The notes under the pieces: generated by a model
Told to the model about the DNA's origin: nothing
The model's input: the letters and a program-made list of their open reading frames with translations, nothing else
Databases searched by the model: none
NCBI RefSeq assembly: GCF_005145005.1
Contig: NZ_CP039712.1
Coordinates: 155,001 to 219,000, forward strand
Direction: 5' to 3'
Source: Vagococcus zengguangii
GTDB taxonomy: Bacteria; Bacillota; Bacilli; Lactobacillales; Vagococcaceae
DNA: 64,000 nt
Shown: positions 56,263 to 64,000 of the stretch, in pieces
Numbering within the stretch: position 1 is the first letter of the stretch
How the letters are laid out: every line of letters starts with the position of its first letter
Translations under genes and position numbers: made by a program

Positions 56263-56319
56263 TGAAGTTTAGTATTATAAAACTTTTGTGAGTTGAAGTT
56301 TAGGAATACTTAACTTTTG
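56263..56319. promoter_or_regulatory. Twin dyad repeats in the pot leader, candidate PotR operators
   Basis: TGAAGTTTAGTATTATAAAA (from 56263) and TGAAGTTTAGGAATACTTAA (from 56294) are direct repeats 31 bp apart, each ending CTTTTG. Each also holds an internal AAGTT/AACTT dyad. Three helical turns between copies suits cooperative repressor binding downstream of the promoter. Binding by PotR is inferred. Confidence 0.6.
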
Positions 56320-56339
56320 GGAATGGAGGACTACTTATC

Positions 56340-56882
56340 ATAGATATTGGCCAGAAAATAAAAAATCTGCGTGTTCAGAAAGGTTTGACTCAAGAAGAGT
56401 TGGGTGAACGGACAGATTTAACAAAAGGTTATATTAGTCAATTAGAACGCGATTTAAGTTCACCTTCAATGGAAACGTTCTTTACATTGTTAGAAGTATT
56501 GGGCTCAACACCGCAAGCTTTTTTTAATGAAGAGCAACGTGAACAAACAGTCGTCTACAAGGAAGAAGATCGTACGTCGTTTGTTGATGAAGAAAAGAAA
56601 TATCAAATTGAGTGGTTGGTGCCGGAATCAAATGAAAATGATATGGAGCCGATTTTTCTAACGTTGGAAGAGCAGGGTGAGTACAAAGAATTTGATCCGT
56701 CTCTTTCAGATACGTTTGCTTACGTAATGGAAGGCGAAGTATGTATTGAAATTGGTTTGCGTCGTTATTATGCACGTGCTGGCGAAACAATCTATTATCA
56801 AGCAACAGAAAAGCATCAAATAAAAAATAACTATCAAGGAACTAGTCGTTTACTATTGGTGGCGACAGAATCCTATTTATAA
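56340..56882 (+). CDS. potR: XRE-cupin regulator of polyamine uptake (PuuR-like)
   Basis: The protein of about 180 residues has an XRE helix-turn-helix (1-60, [20 protein letters not shown]) and a C-terminal cupin (about 105-175, [20 protein letters not shown]), the layout of PuuR-like regulators heading pot operons. The helix-turn-helix homology extends upstream of the first regular start codon (TTG 56385) to [10 protein letters not shown], where homologues begin; the codon there is ATA (56340), 10 bases after GGAGG. No ATG, GTG or TTG fits, so a non-standard AUA start is likely. The alternative start would lose the first helix. Confidence 0.8.
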   Translation: MDIGQKIKNLRVQKGLTQEELGERTDLTKGYISQLERDLSSPSMETFFTLLEVLGSTPQAFFNEEQREQTVVYKEEDRTSFVDEEKKYQIEWLVPESNENDMEPIFLTLEEQGEYKEFDPSLSDTFAYVMEGEVCIEIGLRRYYARAGETIYYQATEKHQIKNNYQGTSRLLLVATESYL

Positions 56883-56901
56883 GAAAAGAGGTCGGGGAAA
56901 C

Positions 56902-57999
56902 GTGTCAAATAACATTATTACTTTTCGTGATGTCCGCAAAGAATACGACGGGCAAGTGGTATTAAAAGATGTGAGTTTCGATATTGAACAAGGAAAATTT
57001 TATACTTTATTAGGTCCTTCAGGTTGTGGTAAAACAACGATTTTACGTCTGATTGCCGGATTTATTGAGGCTGACAAAGGAGATATTCGTTTAGAAGGTA
57101 AGCGTGTCAATGATATTCCCGCTAACAAACGTAAAGTAAACACAGTTTTCCAAGATTATGCGTTATTTCCGCATTTAAATGTGTTTGATAACATTGCTTT
57201 TGGCTTAAACTTAAAGAAAATGCCGAAGAAAGATATTGAGGCGAAAGTAACTGAAGTTCTAAAAATGGTACAGTTAACCGGTTTTGAAAACCGTGAAATT
57301 AGCGAAATGTCAGGTGGACAACGTCAGCGTGTTGCTATCGCGCGTGCTTTAGCAAACGAACCAGAAGTATTGTTGCTTGATGAGCCATTATCAGCACTTG
57401 ACTTGAAACTACGTACAGACATGCAATATGAATTACGTGAATTACAAAAACGTTTAGGGATTACGTTTATTTTCGTTACGCATGACCAAGAAGAAGCGTT
57501 GGCGATGAGCGATGAGATTTTTGTAATGAATAAAGGTGAAATCGTTCAAAGTGGCACGCCTGTTGATATTTACGATGAACCAATTAACCGTTACGTAGCT
57601 GACTTTATTGGTGAAAGTAATATTGTTGAAGCGATTATGAAAGATGATAACTTAGTAGAATTCGTTGGGAAAGAATTTGAGTGTGCCGATGGTGGGATGC
57701 GTAAGAACGAACCAGTTGAAGTGGTATTACGTCCGGAAGACATCTTCATTACAACGGTTGAAAAAGGTAAACTGAAAGTTAAAGTTGATACGCAATTATT
57801 CCGTGGCGTTCATTATGAAATTGTTTGTTACGATGAAGACGGTAATGAGTGGGTCGTTCATTCAACGCGTAAAGCGATTGAAGGCGAAGAAGTGGGCTTA
57901 TACTTTGAACCAGAAGATATTCACGTAATGCGTTTTGGTGAAACTGAAGAAGAATTCGATGCTCGTTTAGAAAGCTACGAAGAGCAAGAGGAGGCGTAA
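56902..57999 (+). CDS. potA: Spermidine/putrescine ABC transporter ATPase
   Basis: The 365-residue ATPase energises polyamine uptake. It has Walker [20 protein letters not shown], the signature [15 protein letters not shown], Walker [15 protein letters not shown] and a C-terminal TOBE domain (from about 285). It starts at GTG 56902, 19 bp after potR. Part of potRABCD. Confidence 0.94.
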   Translation: MSNNIITFRDVRKEYDGQVVLKDVSFDIEQGKFYTLLGPSGCGKTTILRLIAGFIEADKGDIRLEGKRVNDIPANKRKVNTVFQDYALFPHLNVFDNIAFGLNLKKMPKKDIEAKVTEVLKMVQLTGFENREISEMSGGQRQRVAIARALANEPEVLLLDEPLSALDLKLRTDMQYELRELQKRLGITFIFVTHDQEEALAMSDEIFVMNKGEIVQSGTPVDIYDEPINRYVADFIGESNIVEAIMKDDNLVEFVGKEFECADGGMRKNEPVEVVLRPEDIFITTVEKGKLKVKVDTQLFRGVHYEIVCYDEDGNEWVVHSTRKAIEGEEVGLYFEPEDIHVMRFGETEEEFDARLESYEEQEEA

Positions 58000-58001
58000 C
58001 C

Positions 58002-58814
58002 GTGACAAAAACAAAACGAATTTATTCGGTTCCCTATGTTCTATGGTTGTTATTATTTGTTATCGCACCGGTCTTGTTAATCGTCTATTATTCATTTTTA
58101 GATGGTAGTGGTGGTTTCACCTTAGAAAACTACAAAAACTATTTTACGTCTGGTACAAGTTTACGTATGACATTGAACTCACTAATTTATGCGGGGATTA
58201 TCACGTTAGTTGTATTGTTAATTAGTTATCCAACGGCGTATTTATTAAGCAAAACCAAACATAAACAGCTATGGTTAATGTTAATTATTTTACCTACATG
58301 GATTAACTTATTATTAAAAGCCTATGCTTTTATCGGGATTTTTAGTATTAACGGAAGTGTGAATAACTTCTTATCATTCCTAGGGTTAGGTCGTCAGCAA
58401 ATTCTTTTTACTGACTTGAGTTTTATTTTAGTGGCGGCATATATCGAAATTCCGTTCATGGTTATTCCCATTTTTAATGCGTTAGAAGAGTTAAACCCGT
58501 CGTTAATTAGTGCTAGTCGTGATTTAGGAGCAAATAGTTGGCAAACGTTCCGTCGTGTTATTTTTCCGTTATCAATGAACGGCGTGAGAAGTGGGGTACA
58601 AGCGGTCTTCATCCCATCACTAAGCTTGTTCATGTTAACGCGCTTAATTGGTGGTAATCGTGTTATTACTCTTGGTACAGCCATCGAACAACATTTCATG
58701 GTGACTCAAAACTGGGGAATGGGTTCAACGATTGGGGTCGTCTTGATTGTGGCAATGTTACTGATCATGACCTTAACTGGTGAGAAAAAACGTAAAGGAG
58801 TGAAAGTGAAGTAA
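58002..58814 (+). CDS. potB: Spermidine/putrescine ABC transporter permease PotB
   Basis: The 270-residue protein has six transmembrane helices and the permease coupling motif around EELNPSLISASRDLGANSWQ. It begins at GTG 58002 with GAGGAGG upstream, two bases after potA, and its stop overlaps the potC start. Confidence 0.93.
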   Translation: MTKTKRIYSVPYVLWLLLFVIAPVLLIVYYSFLDGSGGFTLENYKNYFTSGTSLRMTLNSLIYAGIITLVVLLISYPTAYLLSKTKHKQLWLMLIILPTWINLLLKAYAFIGIFSINGSVNNFLSFLGLGRQQILFTDLSFILVAAYIEIPFMVIPIFNALEELNPSLISASRDLGANSWQTFRRVIFPLSMNGVRSGVQAVFIPSLSLFMLTRLIGGNRVITLGTAIEQHFMVTQNWGMGSTIGVVLIVAMLLIMTLTGEKKRKGVKVK

Positions 58815-59644
58815 TGAAAAAATCATTTAAGTGGTCCAATTTATATTTAGTGTTAGTATTTGTGATTTTATATTTACCGATTATTTACTTAACGTTTTAC
58901 TCGTTCAATGCCGGTGGCGATATGAATGGTTTCACAGGCTTTACGTTGGAACATTACCAAGCTCTATTTGAAGATAAACGTTTGTTACTGATTGTAGCAG
59001 ATACCTTTTTACTAGCGTTCTTATCAGCGTTAATCGCAACGGTTATCGGAACATTTGGAGCAATGATGATTTACTATACGAAGAAAGTAGAACGCCGTAA
59101 TTTATTATTAAGTTTAAATAACATTTTAATGGTGTCGCCTGATGTTATTATCGGGGCTAGTTTCTTAATCTTCTTTACATTACTAGGTATTAGTTTAAAC
59201 TTCTTATCAGTGTTGCTATCACATATTGCGTTCAGTATTCCAATTGTGGTGCTAATGGTTTTACCAAAACTAAAAGAAATGAATCCATCGTTAGTTGATG
59301 CAGCAAAAGATTTAGGTGCAACTAACTGGCAAATTATTCATAAAGTTATTTTACCGTTCATTACACCAGGGATTATCGCGGGCTACTTTATGGCCTTTAC
59401 GTATTCGTTAGATGATTTTGCCGTGACATTCTTTGTAACCGGAAATGGTTTTTCAACCTTAGCTGTTGAGATTTACTCACGTGCTCGTCAAGGGATTAGT
59501 TTAGAAATTAATGCCTTAAGTACGTTGTTATTCTTGTTCTCGATGTTATTAGTTGCAGGTTATTATTTCATCAGTCAAGAAAACACCACAAAAAAACAAC
59601 GTGTGAATCGTAAGAAACAAAACGAGGTGGCAGACTTACTATGA
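58814..59644 (+). CDS. potC: Spermidine/putrescine ABC transporter permease PotC
   Basis: The 276-residue second permease has six helices and the coupling motif NPSLVDAAKDLGATNWQ, followed by SLDDFAVTFFVTG, conserved in PotC. It overlaps potB by 1 bp and potD by 4 bp. The C-terminal tail is highly basic. Confidence 0.93.
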   Translation: MKKSFKWSNLYLVLVFVILYLPIIYLTFYSFNAGGDMNGFTGFTLEHYQALFEDKRLLLIVADTFLLAFLSALIATVIGTFGAMMIYYTKKVERRNLLLSLNNILMVSPDVIIGASFLIFFTLLGISLNFLSVLLSHIAFSIPIVVLMVLPKLKEMNPSLVDAAKDLGATNWQIIHKVILPFITPGIIAGYFMAFTYSLDDFAVTFFVTGNGFSTLAVEIYSRARQGISLEINALSTLLFLFSMLLVAGYYFISQENTTKKQRVNRKKQNEVADLL

Positions 59645-60714
59645 AAAAATTAAAAGTTTTATTAATCGGCATCCTTGCCATCATTGTGATTTTATTTTTC
59701 ACTAGTCGTCATATGCGTACAGCGCAAGGACATACTAGTGGTAACACTTTAACGATTTATAACTGGGGTGATTACATTGACCCAGAGTTAATTGGGAAAT
59801 TTGAAGACCAAACAGGTTACAAAGTAAGTTACGAAACCTTTGATTCCAATGAAGCGATGTTTACTAAAATCAAACAAGGTGGGACGTCTTACGATTTAAC
59901 GATTCCAAGTGAGTACATGATCCAAAAGATGATGAAAGAGGATATGCTTCATAAATTGGATTACTCAAAAATTAAAGGAATTGAAGCGATTGATCCGCGT
60001 TTTATGGACTTAGACTTTGATCCAGATAATCAATATTCTATTCCTTACTTTTGGGGGACGCTAGGGATTGTTTATAATGACAAACAATTTTCAGAAGACG
60101 ATATTCAACACTGGGATGATTTATGGAAACCAGAATTACATGACAGTTTGATGTTAATCGACGGAGCTCGTGAAGTGATAGGCTTAGCTTTAAACAGTAA
60201 CGGTCAGTCATTAAATAGTACGGATAAAGACGAGCTGTTAGCGGCGTCTAAGAAGTTAAGCACATTAACTGATAACGTCAAGGCTATCGTCGCTGATGAA
60301 ATTAAAATGTACATGATTAATGAAGAAGCAAGCGTTGCCGTAACCTTCTCTGGGGAAGCAGCTGAAATGGTTGATAGTAATGAACATTTACATTATGTCA
60401 TTCCAAGTGAAGGGTCAAATTTATGGTTTGATAATATCGTCATTCCTAAAACAGCTAAAAATATTGACGGTGCCTATGATTTCATTAACTTCATGTTAGA
60501 ACCGGAAAATGCCGCTCAAAATGCCGAGTACATCGGTTATGCAACACCTAACAAAGAAGCAATGGCCATCATGCCAGAAGAAATCACAAGTGATGAACAG
60601 TTTTATCCAAGCGATGAAACCGTTAATAACTTAGAAGTCTATGAAGATTTAGGCTTAGAATATTTAGGTATTTATAACGATCTGTTCCTAGAATTCAAAA
60701 TGCATCGAAACTAG
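59641..60714 (+). CDS. potD: Spermidine/putrescine-binding protein PotD
   Basis: This 357-residue extracellular binding protein captures polyamines for PotABC; LTIYNWGDYIDPELIGKFE is the family hallmark. The N-terminus (KKLKVLLIGILAIIVILFF) is a hydrophobic segment without a lipobox cysteine, so it is held by an uncleaved anchor or released, as in several other Lactobacillales PotD proteins. Repeat copy C starts immediately after its stop codon. Confidence 0.93.
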   Translation: MKKLKVLLIGILAIIVILFFTSRHMRTAQGHTSGNTLTIYNWGDYIDPELIGKFEDQTGYKVSYETFDSNEAMFTKIKQGGTSYDLTIPSEYMIQKMMKEDMLHKLDYSKIKGIEAIDPRFMDLDFDPDNQYSIPYFWGTLGIVYNDKQFSEDDIQHWDDLWKPELHDSLMLIDGAREVIGLALNSNGQSLNSTDKDELLAASKKLSTLTDNVKAIVADEIKMYMINEEASVAVTFSGEAAEMVDSNEHLHYVIPSEGSNLWFDNIVIPKTAKNIDGAYDFINFMLEPENAAQNAEYIGYATPNKEAMAIMPEEITSDEQFYPSDETVNNLEVYEDLGLEYLGIYNDLFLEFKMHRN

Positions 60715-60840
60715 AAAGTGCTTGAGGACGCGTTTAGGCCTGAGAAATATCGAAGAACAGTTAAAAATTGTTTCTCAAATTTTTAAACTGTTAAGAGCTA
60801 TTTCCGAAGGACTGCGTTCGAAAGCCGGATTAAGCAAAGT
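60715..60840 (+). repeat. Structured intergenic repeat, copy C
   Basis: It starts at the potD stop codon with AAAGTGCTTGAGGACGCG, sharing 19 identical bases (GTGCTTGAGGACGCGTTTA) with copy B. It ends in GCGTTCGAAAGCCGG. Stems: outer GGACGC/GCGTTC (60726-60731, 60814-60819), middle GAAATA/TATTTC (60744-60749, 60799-60804) and a tip built on AACAGTT/AACTGTT. The interior sequence differs strongly from copies A and B but keeps the same fold. Confidence 0.8.
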
Positions 60841-60868
60841 TCTAACTCGTAAGATAAATATTTAAAGT

Positions 60869-60907
60869 AACAGGTGAGAGATAAATGATATCTTTCACCT
60901 GTTTTTG
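60869..60907 (+). terminator. Terminator of the pot operon
   Basis: ACAGGTGA (60870-60877) pairs with TCACCTGT with further A-G/C-T pairs inside, followed by T5. It comes after repeat copy C, the same order as downstream of the polyprenyl synthase gene. Confidence 0.85.
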
Positions 60908-60965
60908 TTGGTTGAATAATGTTATATTAGTAAGAAAATAGACATTAAATAATAGAGGTGCTCCG

Positions 60966-62030
60966 ATGGTTGATAAAGAAAAATGGTTAGAAATGTATAA
61001 AATAGCGAAGAAGTTAAAAAACACACAACATTTAGATATTTTTAACAATAAATATGTGGTTTTTAATTTTGATGATAAGCAACAACCAATCGTTGCTAGA
61101 ATAGGAATAAGTAAGGGTACGCTAGTTGGTGTTAGTATTTTTCCAACAATTAAATCGCAATTATTTTTAAAAGATATGCATCACGGGACATCAAAAGTTG
61201 TCGACGCCTTTTCCTATGATCTTGCGTCGGTAGAATGTTTAATGGTTTATTTTGGTAATCGCTACGAAGTGTCGAAAGTGAGTTATCAGGTGATGAAGCA
61301 ATTAGGTGTTAGCTTTCGAGGAGATGGCAACTGGATAATAGCAGAGTCTAATCAAATTGGATTTGACGGGAAGGTACCTACAAGTAAAGAAATTGAAGTA
61401 ATGCAACAAGTTATGCGGGGCTATTTAAATTTATCAAAAAAAATTGAACAAGGTATATTTAATTTTAACTCTTCACTTCATTCAAAAAAATGGTTACATA
61501 CTAAAATGAATTTAGCAACAGGCAAAAGTTTTGAAAGTTTAGAAAATTTTCAATATCCTAAGGCTTCCGTCGTTAAAATGCCAACACCTTTAAGTGATTT
61601 GGAGAAATATGAACTAAATAAAATAAGTAACCATCCTAAAATAAATCACGAATTAGAAATAACTTATTTTTATACAAGTACCTCAGAAAATGGTCAGTAT
61701 TTTCCGATGTTAGCTGTTGCAGAACGTCATTCAAGCTTAATAGTAGCCATGGAGATGTTTAATGATGTCGAAGTAGTTATAGGTAATTTAAAATGTTTAC
61801 TCTATAATTATGTTGTTGATTTTGGAAAACCTAAAAAGATATATCTTCGCTTAGAAGTGTTGAAAGAAGCTTTATGGGCTTTATGTCATGAACTTAATAT
61901 AAAAATTGAGATGACTAATAATCTCCCTACACTTGAAATAGCTTTGATAGAAATAGGAGACTATTTACTGGATTCAGAAGAACTGCCAGAGGCTTTTGAT
62001 GATGATACTGATTCGGATTACTGGTTTTAA
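60966..62030 (+). CDS. Protein of unknown function, 354 residues
   Basis: I do not recognise this protein firmly. It is soluble by composition, with no signal peptide or membrane segment and mixed alpha/beta character. The N-terminal half contains FNFDDKQQPIVARIGIS and the C-terminal half a second, similar-looking module (TYFYTSTSENGQYFPMLAVA, then KKIYLRLEVLKEALWALC); it ends in an acidic tail (EAFDDDTDSDYW). It may be related to DUF7309/DUF6930-type proteins, by impression only. ATG at 60966 has GAGGTG upstream. It is transcribed alone between the pot terminator and ispE. Confidence 0.72.
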   Translation: MVDKEKWLEMYKIAKKLKNTQHLDIFNNKYVVFNFDDKQQPIVARIGISKGTLVGVSIFPTIKSQLFLKDMHHGTSKVVDAFSYDLASVECLMVYFGNRYEVSKVSYQVMKQLGVSFRGDGNWIIAESNQIGFDGKVPTSKEIEVMQQVMRGYLNLSKKIEQGIFNFNSSLHSKKWLHTKMNLATGKSFESLENFQYPKASVVKMPTPLSDLEKYELNKISNHPKINHELEITYFYTSTSENGQYFPMLAVAERHSSLIVAMEMFNDVEVVIGNLKCLLYNYVVDFGKPKKIYLRLEVLKEALWALCHELNIKIEMTNNLPTLEIALIEIGDYLLDSEELPEAFDDDTDSDYWF

Positions 62031-62143
62031 TGATTGAAGATGATTTATCCTTGTTACTATAAAGTATACCTAGCTTTTTTTGTTTTTCTCTATTAAAAAT
62101 ATGTTATCATGAACTTAATAAACTTTAGTAAGGATTGAGGGCT

Positions 62144-62998
62144 ATGGAAATCATTGAAAAAGCGCCAGCTAAAATCAATCTAGGCCTAGATATTCTAGGG
62201 AAACGTCCTGATGGTTATCATGACTTGGAGATGATTATGGCGAGTGTTGATTTAGCAGATAAACTGATTATCAATGAATTACCGCAAGATAAAATTATCG
62301 TCAGAACCAATGCAACGTTTTTACCAGTCGATGAGAAAAATAATGTCTATCAAGCGGTAGCGTTAGTCAAAGAACAGTTTGGTATCAAGCAAGGACTGTC
62401 TGTTGAAATTAAAAAGACGATTCCTGTAGCTGCTGGTCTAGGTGGAGGTAGTAGTGATGCTGCGGCAGTATTACGTGGTGTCAATAAACTATGGCGTTTA
62501 GGTTTAAGTAAACAAGAACTAAGTGATATTGGTTTTAATGTAGGGACAGATGTTCCTTATTGCGTGCATGGGACCACGGCTTTTGTAGCTGGACGTGGTG
62601 AAATTGTAGAGCCTTTACCTCCAATGCCACAATGTTGGGTGGTAATTGTTAAGCCCCAGTTCAGTGTGTCTACTCGCAAAATTTTTGCTGACTTTGATAT
62701 GACGGGTATTGAACATCCAGATATTCCAGGGTTAAAAGCAAGTATTCTTGAGCAAGATTACGATAAGATGATTAGCTTGATGGGGAATTCAATGGAACGT
62801 GCGACCATGCAACGTCGACCGGTTGTTCGTGAAATAAAAGAAAAAATGATGAAGTACGGTGCAGATGCAGCGTTGATGAGTGGCAGTGGACCAACCGTTT
62901 TCGGCCTTTGCCAAAATTATTCCCGAGCTAAACGTGTTTATAATGCCTTTCGTGGTTTTTGTAAAGAAGTTCATTTAGTTAGAACCATTAATCAATAA
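62144..62998 (+). CDS. ispE: 4-diphosphocytidyl-2-C-methyl-D-erythritol kinase
   Basis: IspE is a GHMP-family kinase of the MEP isoprenoid pathway. The protein of about 284 residues has EKAPAKINLGLDILGKRPDG at the start, the ATP-binding PVAAGLGGGSSDAAAVLRG and the C-terminal MSGSGPTVFG. ATG at 62144 is preferred over the TTG at 62135, which lies in the ribosome binding site. No other MEP gene is in the window, and most Lactobacillales use mevalonate, so it may be an orphan copy as in enterococci. Confidence 0.92.
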   Translation: MEIIEKAPAKINLGLDILGKRPDGYHDLEMIMASVDLADKLIINELPQDKIIVRTNATFLPVDEKNNVYQAVALVKEQFGIKQGLSVEIKKTIPVAAGLGGGSSDAAAVLRGVNKLWRLGLSKQELSDIGFNVGTDVPYCVHGTTAFVAGRGEIVEPLPPMPQCWVVIVKPQFSVSTRKIFADFDMTGIEHPDIPGLKASILEQDYDKMISLMGNSMERATMQRRPVVREIKEKMMKYGADAALMSGSGPTVFGLCQNYSRAKRVYNAFRGFCKEVHLVRTINQ

Positions 62999-63004
62999 AA
63001 AAAC

Positions 63005-63032
63005 TTGATTTTTGAACGGAAAACGTTATAAT
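63005..63032 (+). promoter_or_regulatory. Promoter of the licT-type operon
   Basis: -35 TTGATT (63005-63010) and -10 TATAAT (63027-63032) are 16 bp apart, leaving a leader of about 100 bases before the regulator gene. Confidence 0.72.
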
Positions 63033-63044
63033 TTAACTATTAAT

Positions 63045-63128
63045 AGACATGTGACTGGATAATACTAGGCATGGAACTAAGGGGACTTGATTTGATAGGC
63101 AAGCTCTTATTTCCGTGGCTAGTTTTTT
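63045..63128 (+). promoter_or_regulatory. RAT antiterminator element overlapping a leader terminator
   Basis: The leader has a LicT/SacY-type ribonucleic antiterminator candidate (63045-63080, with TGTGACTGGATAA and AGGCATGGAACTAA). Its 3' half is also the left arm (63064-63081) of a terminator whose right arm is 63106-63123, followed by T6. The two folds are mutually exclusive, so the downstream antiterminator probably controls its own expression. Confidence 0.7.
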
Positions 63129-63145
63129 ATTTAAGGAGAAATTAA

Positions 63146-63997
63146 ATGAAAGTCGTAAAGGTATTTAATCAAAATGCAGTGTTAGTAAATGATGAGGGAC
63201 AAGATAAAATTGTAACGGGAAAGGGCATAGGTTTTGCTCGTAAACGTCATGATTTGATTAAACCTGATGAAGTAGAACGTATTTATGTGAACGATGAGAG
63301 CAAAAGTAAAATGATGCAATTACTGGAACACATCCAGCCAGAATATTTTATTGTGTCAGAAGAAATTATTTCAGAAGCAGAAAAAACGTTGAATTTGAAT
63401 ATGAATGAACATGTTCATCTTGTGTTAGCTGATCACATTGCGTTTGCAGTTGAGCGAATGAAATCAGGCATTGTGATGCAAAATAAATTATTGAATGAAA
63501 TTCAAATCATGTATCCCGATGAATTTAGAATGGCCGAATGGGCAGTGAGACATCTAAAAAAACGATTTGACCTCGAATTTCCACTTGATGAAGCCGCTTA
63601 TATTGCACTCCATTTTCACAGTGCTATTAATGGTAAAAGTAACACAAGCAAAAGTTTACGTGAAGTCACAATTGTTTCTGAAATGATTGAACTAATTGGC
63701 GAACGTTTGGCGATTGATTTTTCTCAAATGGCTAACAGTTTGGATTACTCGCGCTTGGTTTTACATTTGCGCTATGCGATTGAACGAGTCTATCAAGGGA
63801 AGTTACATAGTATGGATCAGGACGTACTCGCGATTATTAAAACAAAGTATTTAGAGAGCTATCAAATTGCGTGTGAAGTGACAGAAACGATTATGAATTA
63901 TTATAATATCATTATTCCAAATGAAGAAATTGGTTATTTAACGTTACATGTGGAACGTTTAAAAAATCAGGTGCCAACATCTGATCATAAAAATTAA
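63146..63997 (+). CDS. licT: BglG/LicT-family transcription antiterminator
   Basis: The 283-residue RNA-binding regulator has an N-terminal CAT domain (1-55, VFNQNAVLVNDEGQDKIVTG then GIGFARK) and two PRD domains with regulatory histidines (LADHIAFAVERM, YIALHFHSAI, RLVLHLRYAIERV, YLTLHVERLKNQ). Phosphorylation by HPr and a beta-glucoside EII governs its activity. A RAT/terminator leader lies just upstream, and by family habit a beta-glucoside PTS gene should follow beyond the window end. Confidence 0.92.
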   Translation: MKVVKVFNQNAVLVNDEGQDKIVTGKGIGFARKRHDLIKPDEVERIYVNDESKSKMMQLLEHIQPEYFIVSEEIISEAEKTLNLNMNEHVHLVLADHIAFAVERMKSGIVMQNKLLNEIQIMYPDEFRMAEWAVRHLKKRFDLEFPLDEAAYIALHFHSAINGKSNTSKSLREVTIVSEMIELIGERLAIDFSQMANSLDYSRLVLHLRYAIERVYQGKLHSMDQDVLAIIKTKYLESYQIACEVTETIMNYYNIIIPNEEIGYLTLHVERLKNQVPTSDHKN

Positions 63998-64000
63998 TAA

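Overview
The window reads as chromosomal DNA of a low-GC Gram-positive of the order Lactobacillales, most likely Enterococcaceae and perhaps close to Vagococcus or Enterococcus. This rests on AT-rich codon use, strong GGAGG-type ribosome binding sites, PTS and PRD regulators, CcpA-type cre sites, a ctsR-clpC pair without mcsAB, a cydABCD operon and pyruvate-phosphate dikinase next to ccpN and its regulatory kinase. The genus is an inference. The window opens in the last bases of a 5S rRNA and closes just after a licT-type antiterminator.

Layout. 1-3.8 kb: end of an rRNA operon, then a fructose operon (DeoR regulator, 1-phosphofructokinase, fused PTS transporter). 3.8-8.1 kb: pyruvate-phosphate dikinase, divergent from its regulators CcpN and PDRP; the divergent region has two good promoters and a perfect 15-bp palindrome. 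8.3-9.3 kb: a tRNA-dihydrouridine synthase. 9.4-18.8 kb: xylose locus with ROK repressor XylR, operator and cre, then xylose isomerase, GH43 beta-xylosidase, a three-part sugar ABC transporter and xylulokinase. 18.85-23.2 kb: a decayed block made of an intact ISL3-type element abutting a 5'-truncated, frameshifted L-fucose isomerase, a frameshifted YitT membrane protein and a metallophosphoesterase with one in-frame stop. 23.4-27.2 kb: beta-glucoside operon (GH1 enzyme and PTS EIIBC) divergent from a GntR regulator, with two identical palindromes 42 bp apart. 27.3-30.5 kb: a PLD-DEAD helicase-DUF3427 protein paired with a Nudix hydrolase.

30.7-33.7 kb: ctsR-clpC with a CtsR box. 33.8-36.0 kb: two U32 proteins (tRNA hydroxylation type). 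36.1-43.5 kb: glutathione reductase and cydABCD (cytochrome bd oxidase and its assembly exporter). 43.6-47.2 kb: CPBP protease, a repeat region, a polyprenyl diphosphate synthase (probably for the menaquinone side chain that feeds cytochrome bd), a LURP-one-like protein and a HAD phosphatase. 47.3-51.2 kb: ung, pta, a small XRE regulator with a membrane partner, a PF06541 membrane protein and tsaE. 51.2-53.0 kb: complete IS1182-type element. 53.0-56.1 kb: an orphan PRD/EIIB/EIIA regulator and an AcuI-type oxidoreductase. 56.2-60.7 kb: potR-potABCD polyamine uptake operon. 61-64 kb: an unrecognised 354-residue protein, ispE, and licT with an antiterminator leader.

The most unusual signal is a dispersed structured repeat. 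Two tandem copies (119-bp period) follow the polyprenyl synthase stop codon, and a third, about 16 kb away, follows the potD stop codon in the same orientation relative to its gene. The stems keep pairing while their sequences differ between copies, as expected of a structured RNA or a MITE-like hairpin element. Other points of note are a probable AUA start codon on the polyamine-operon regulator, twin dyad repeats 31 bp apart in that operon's leader, and the IS-associated pseudogene block.
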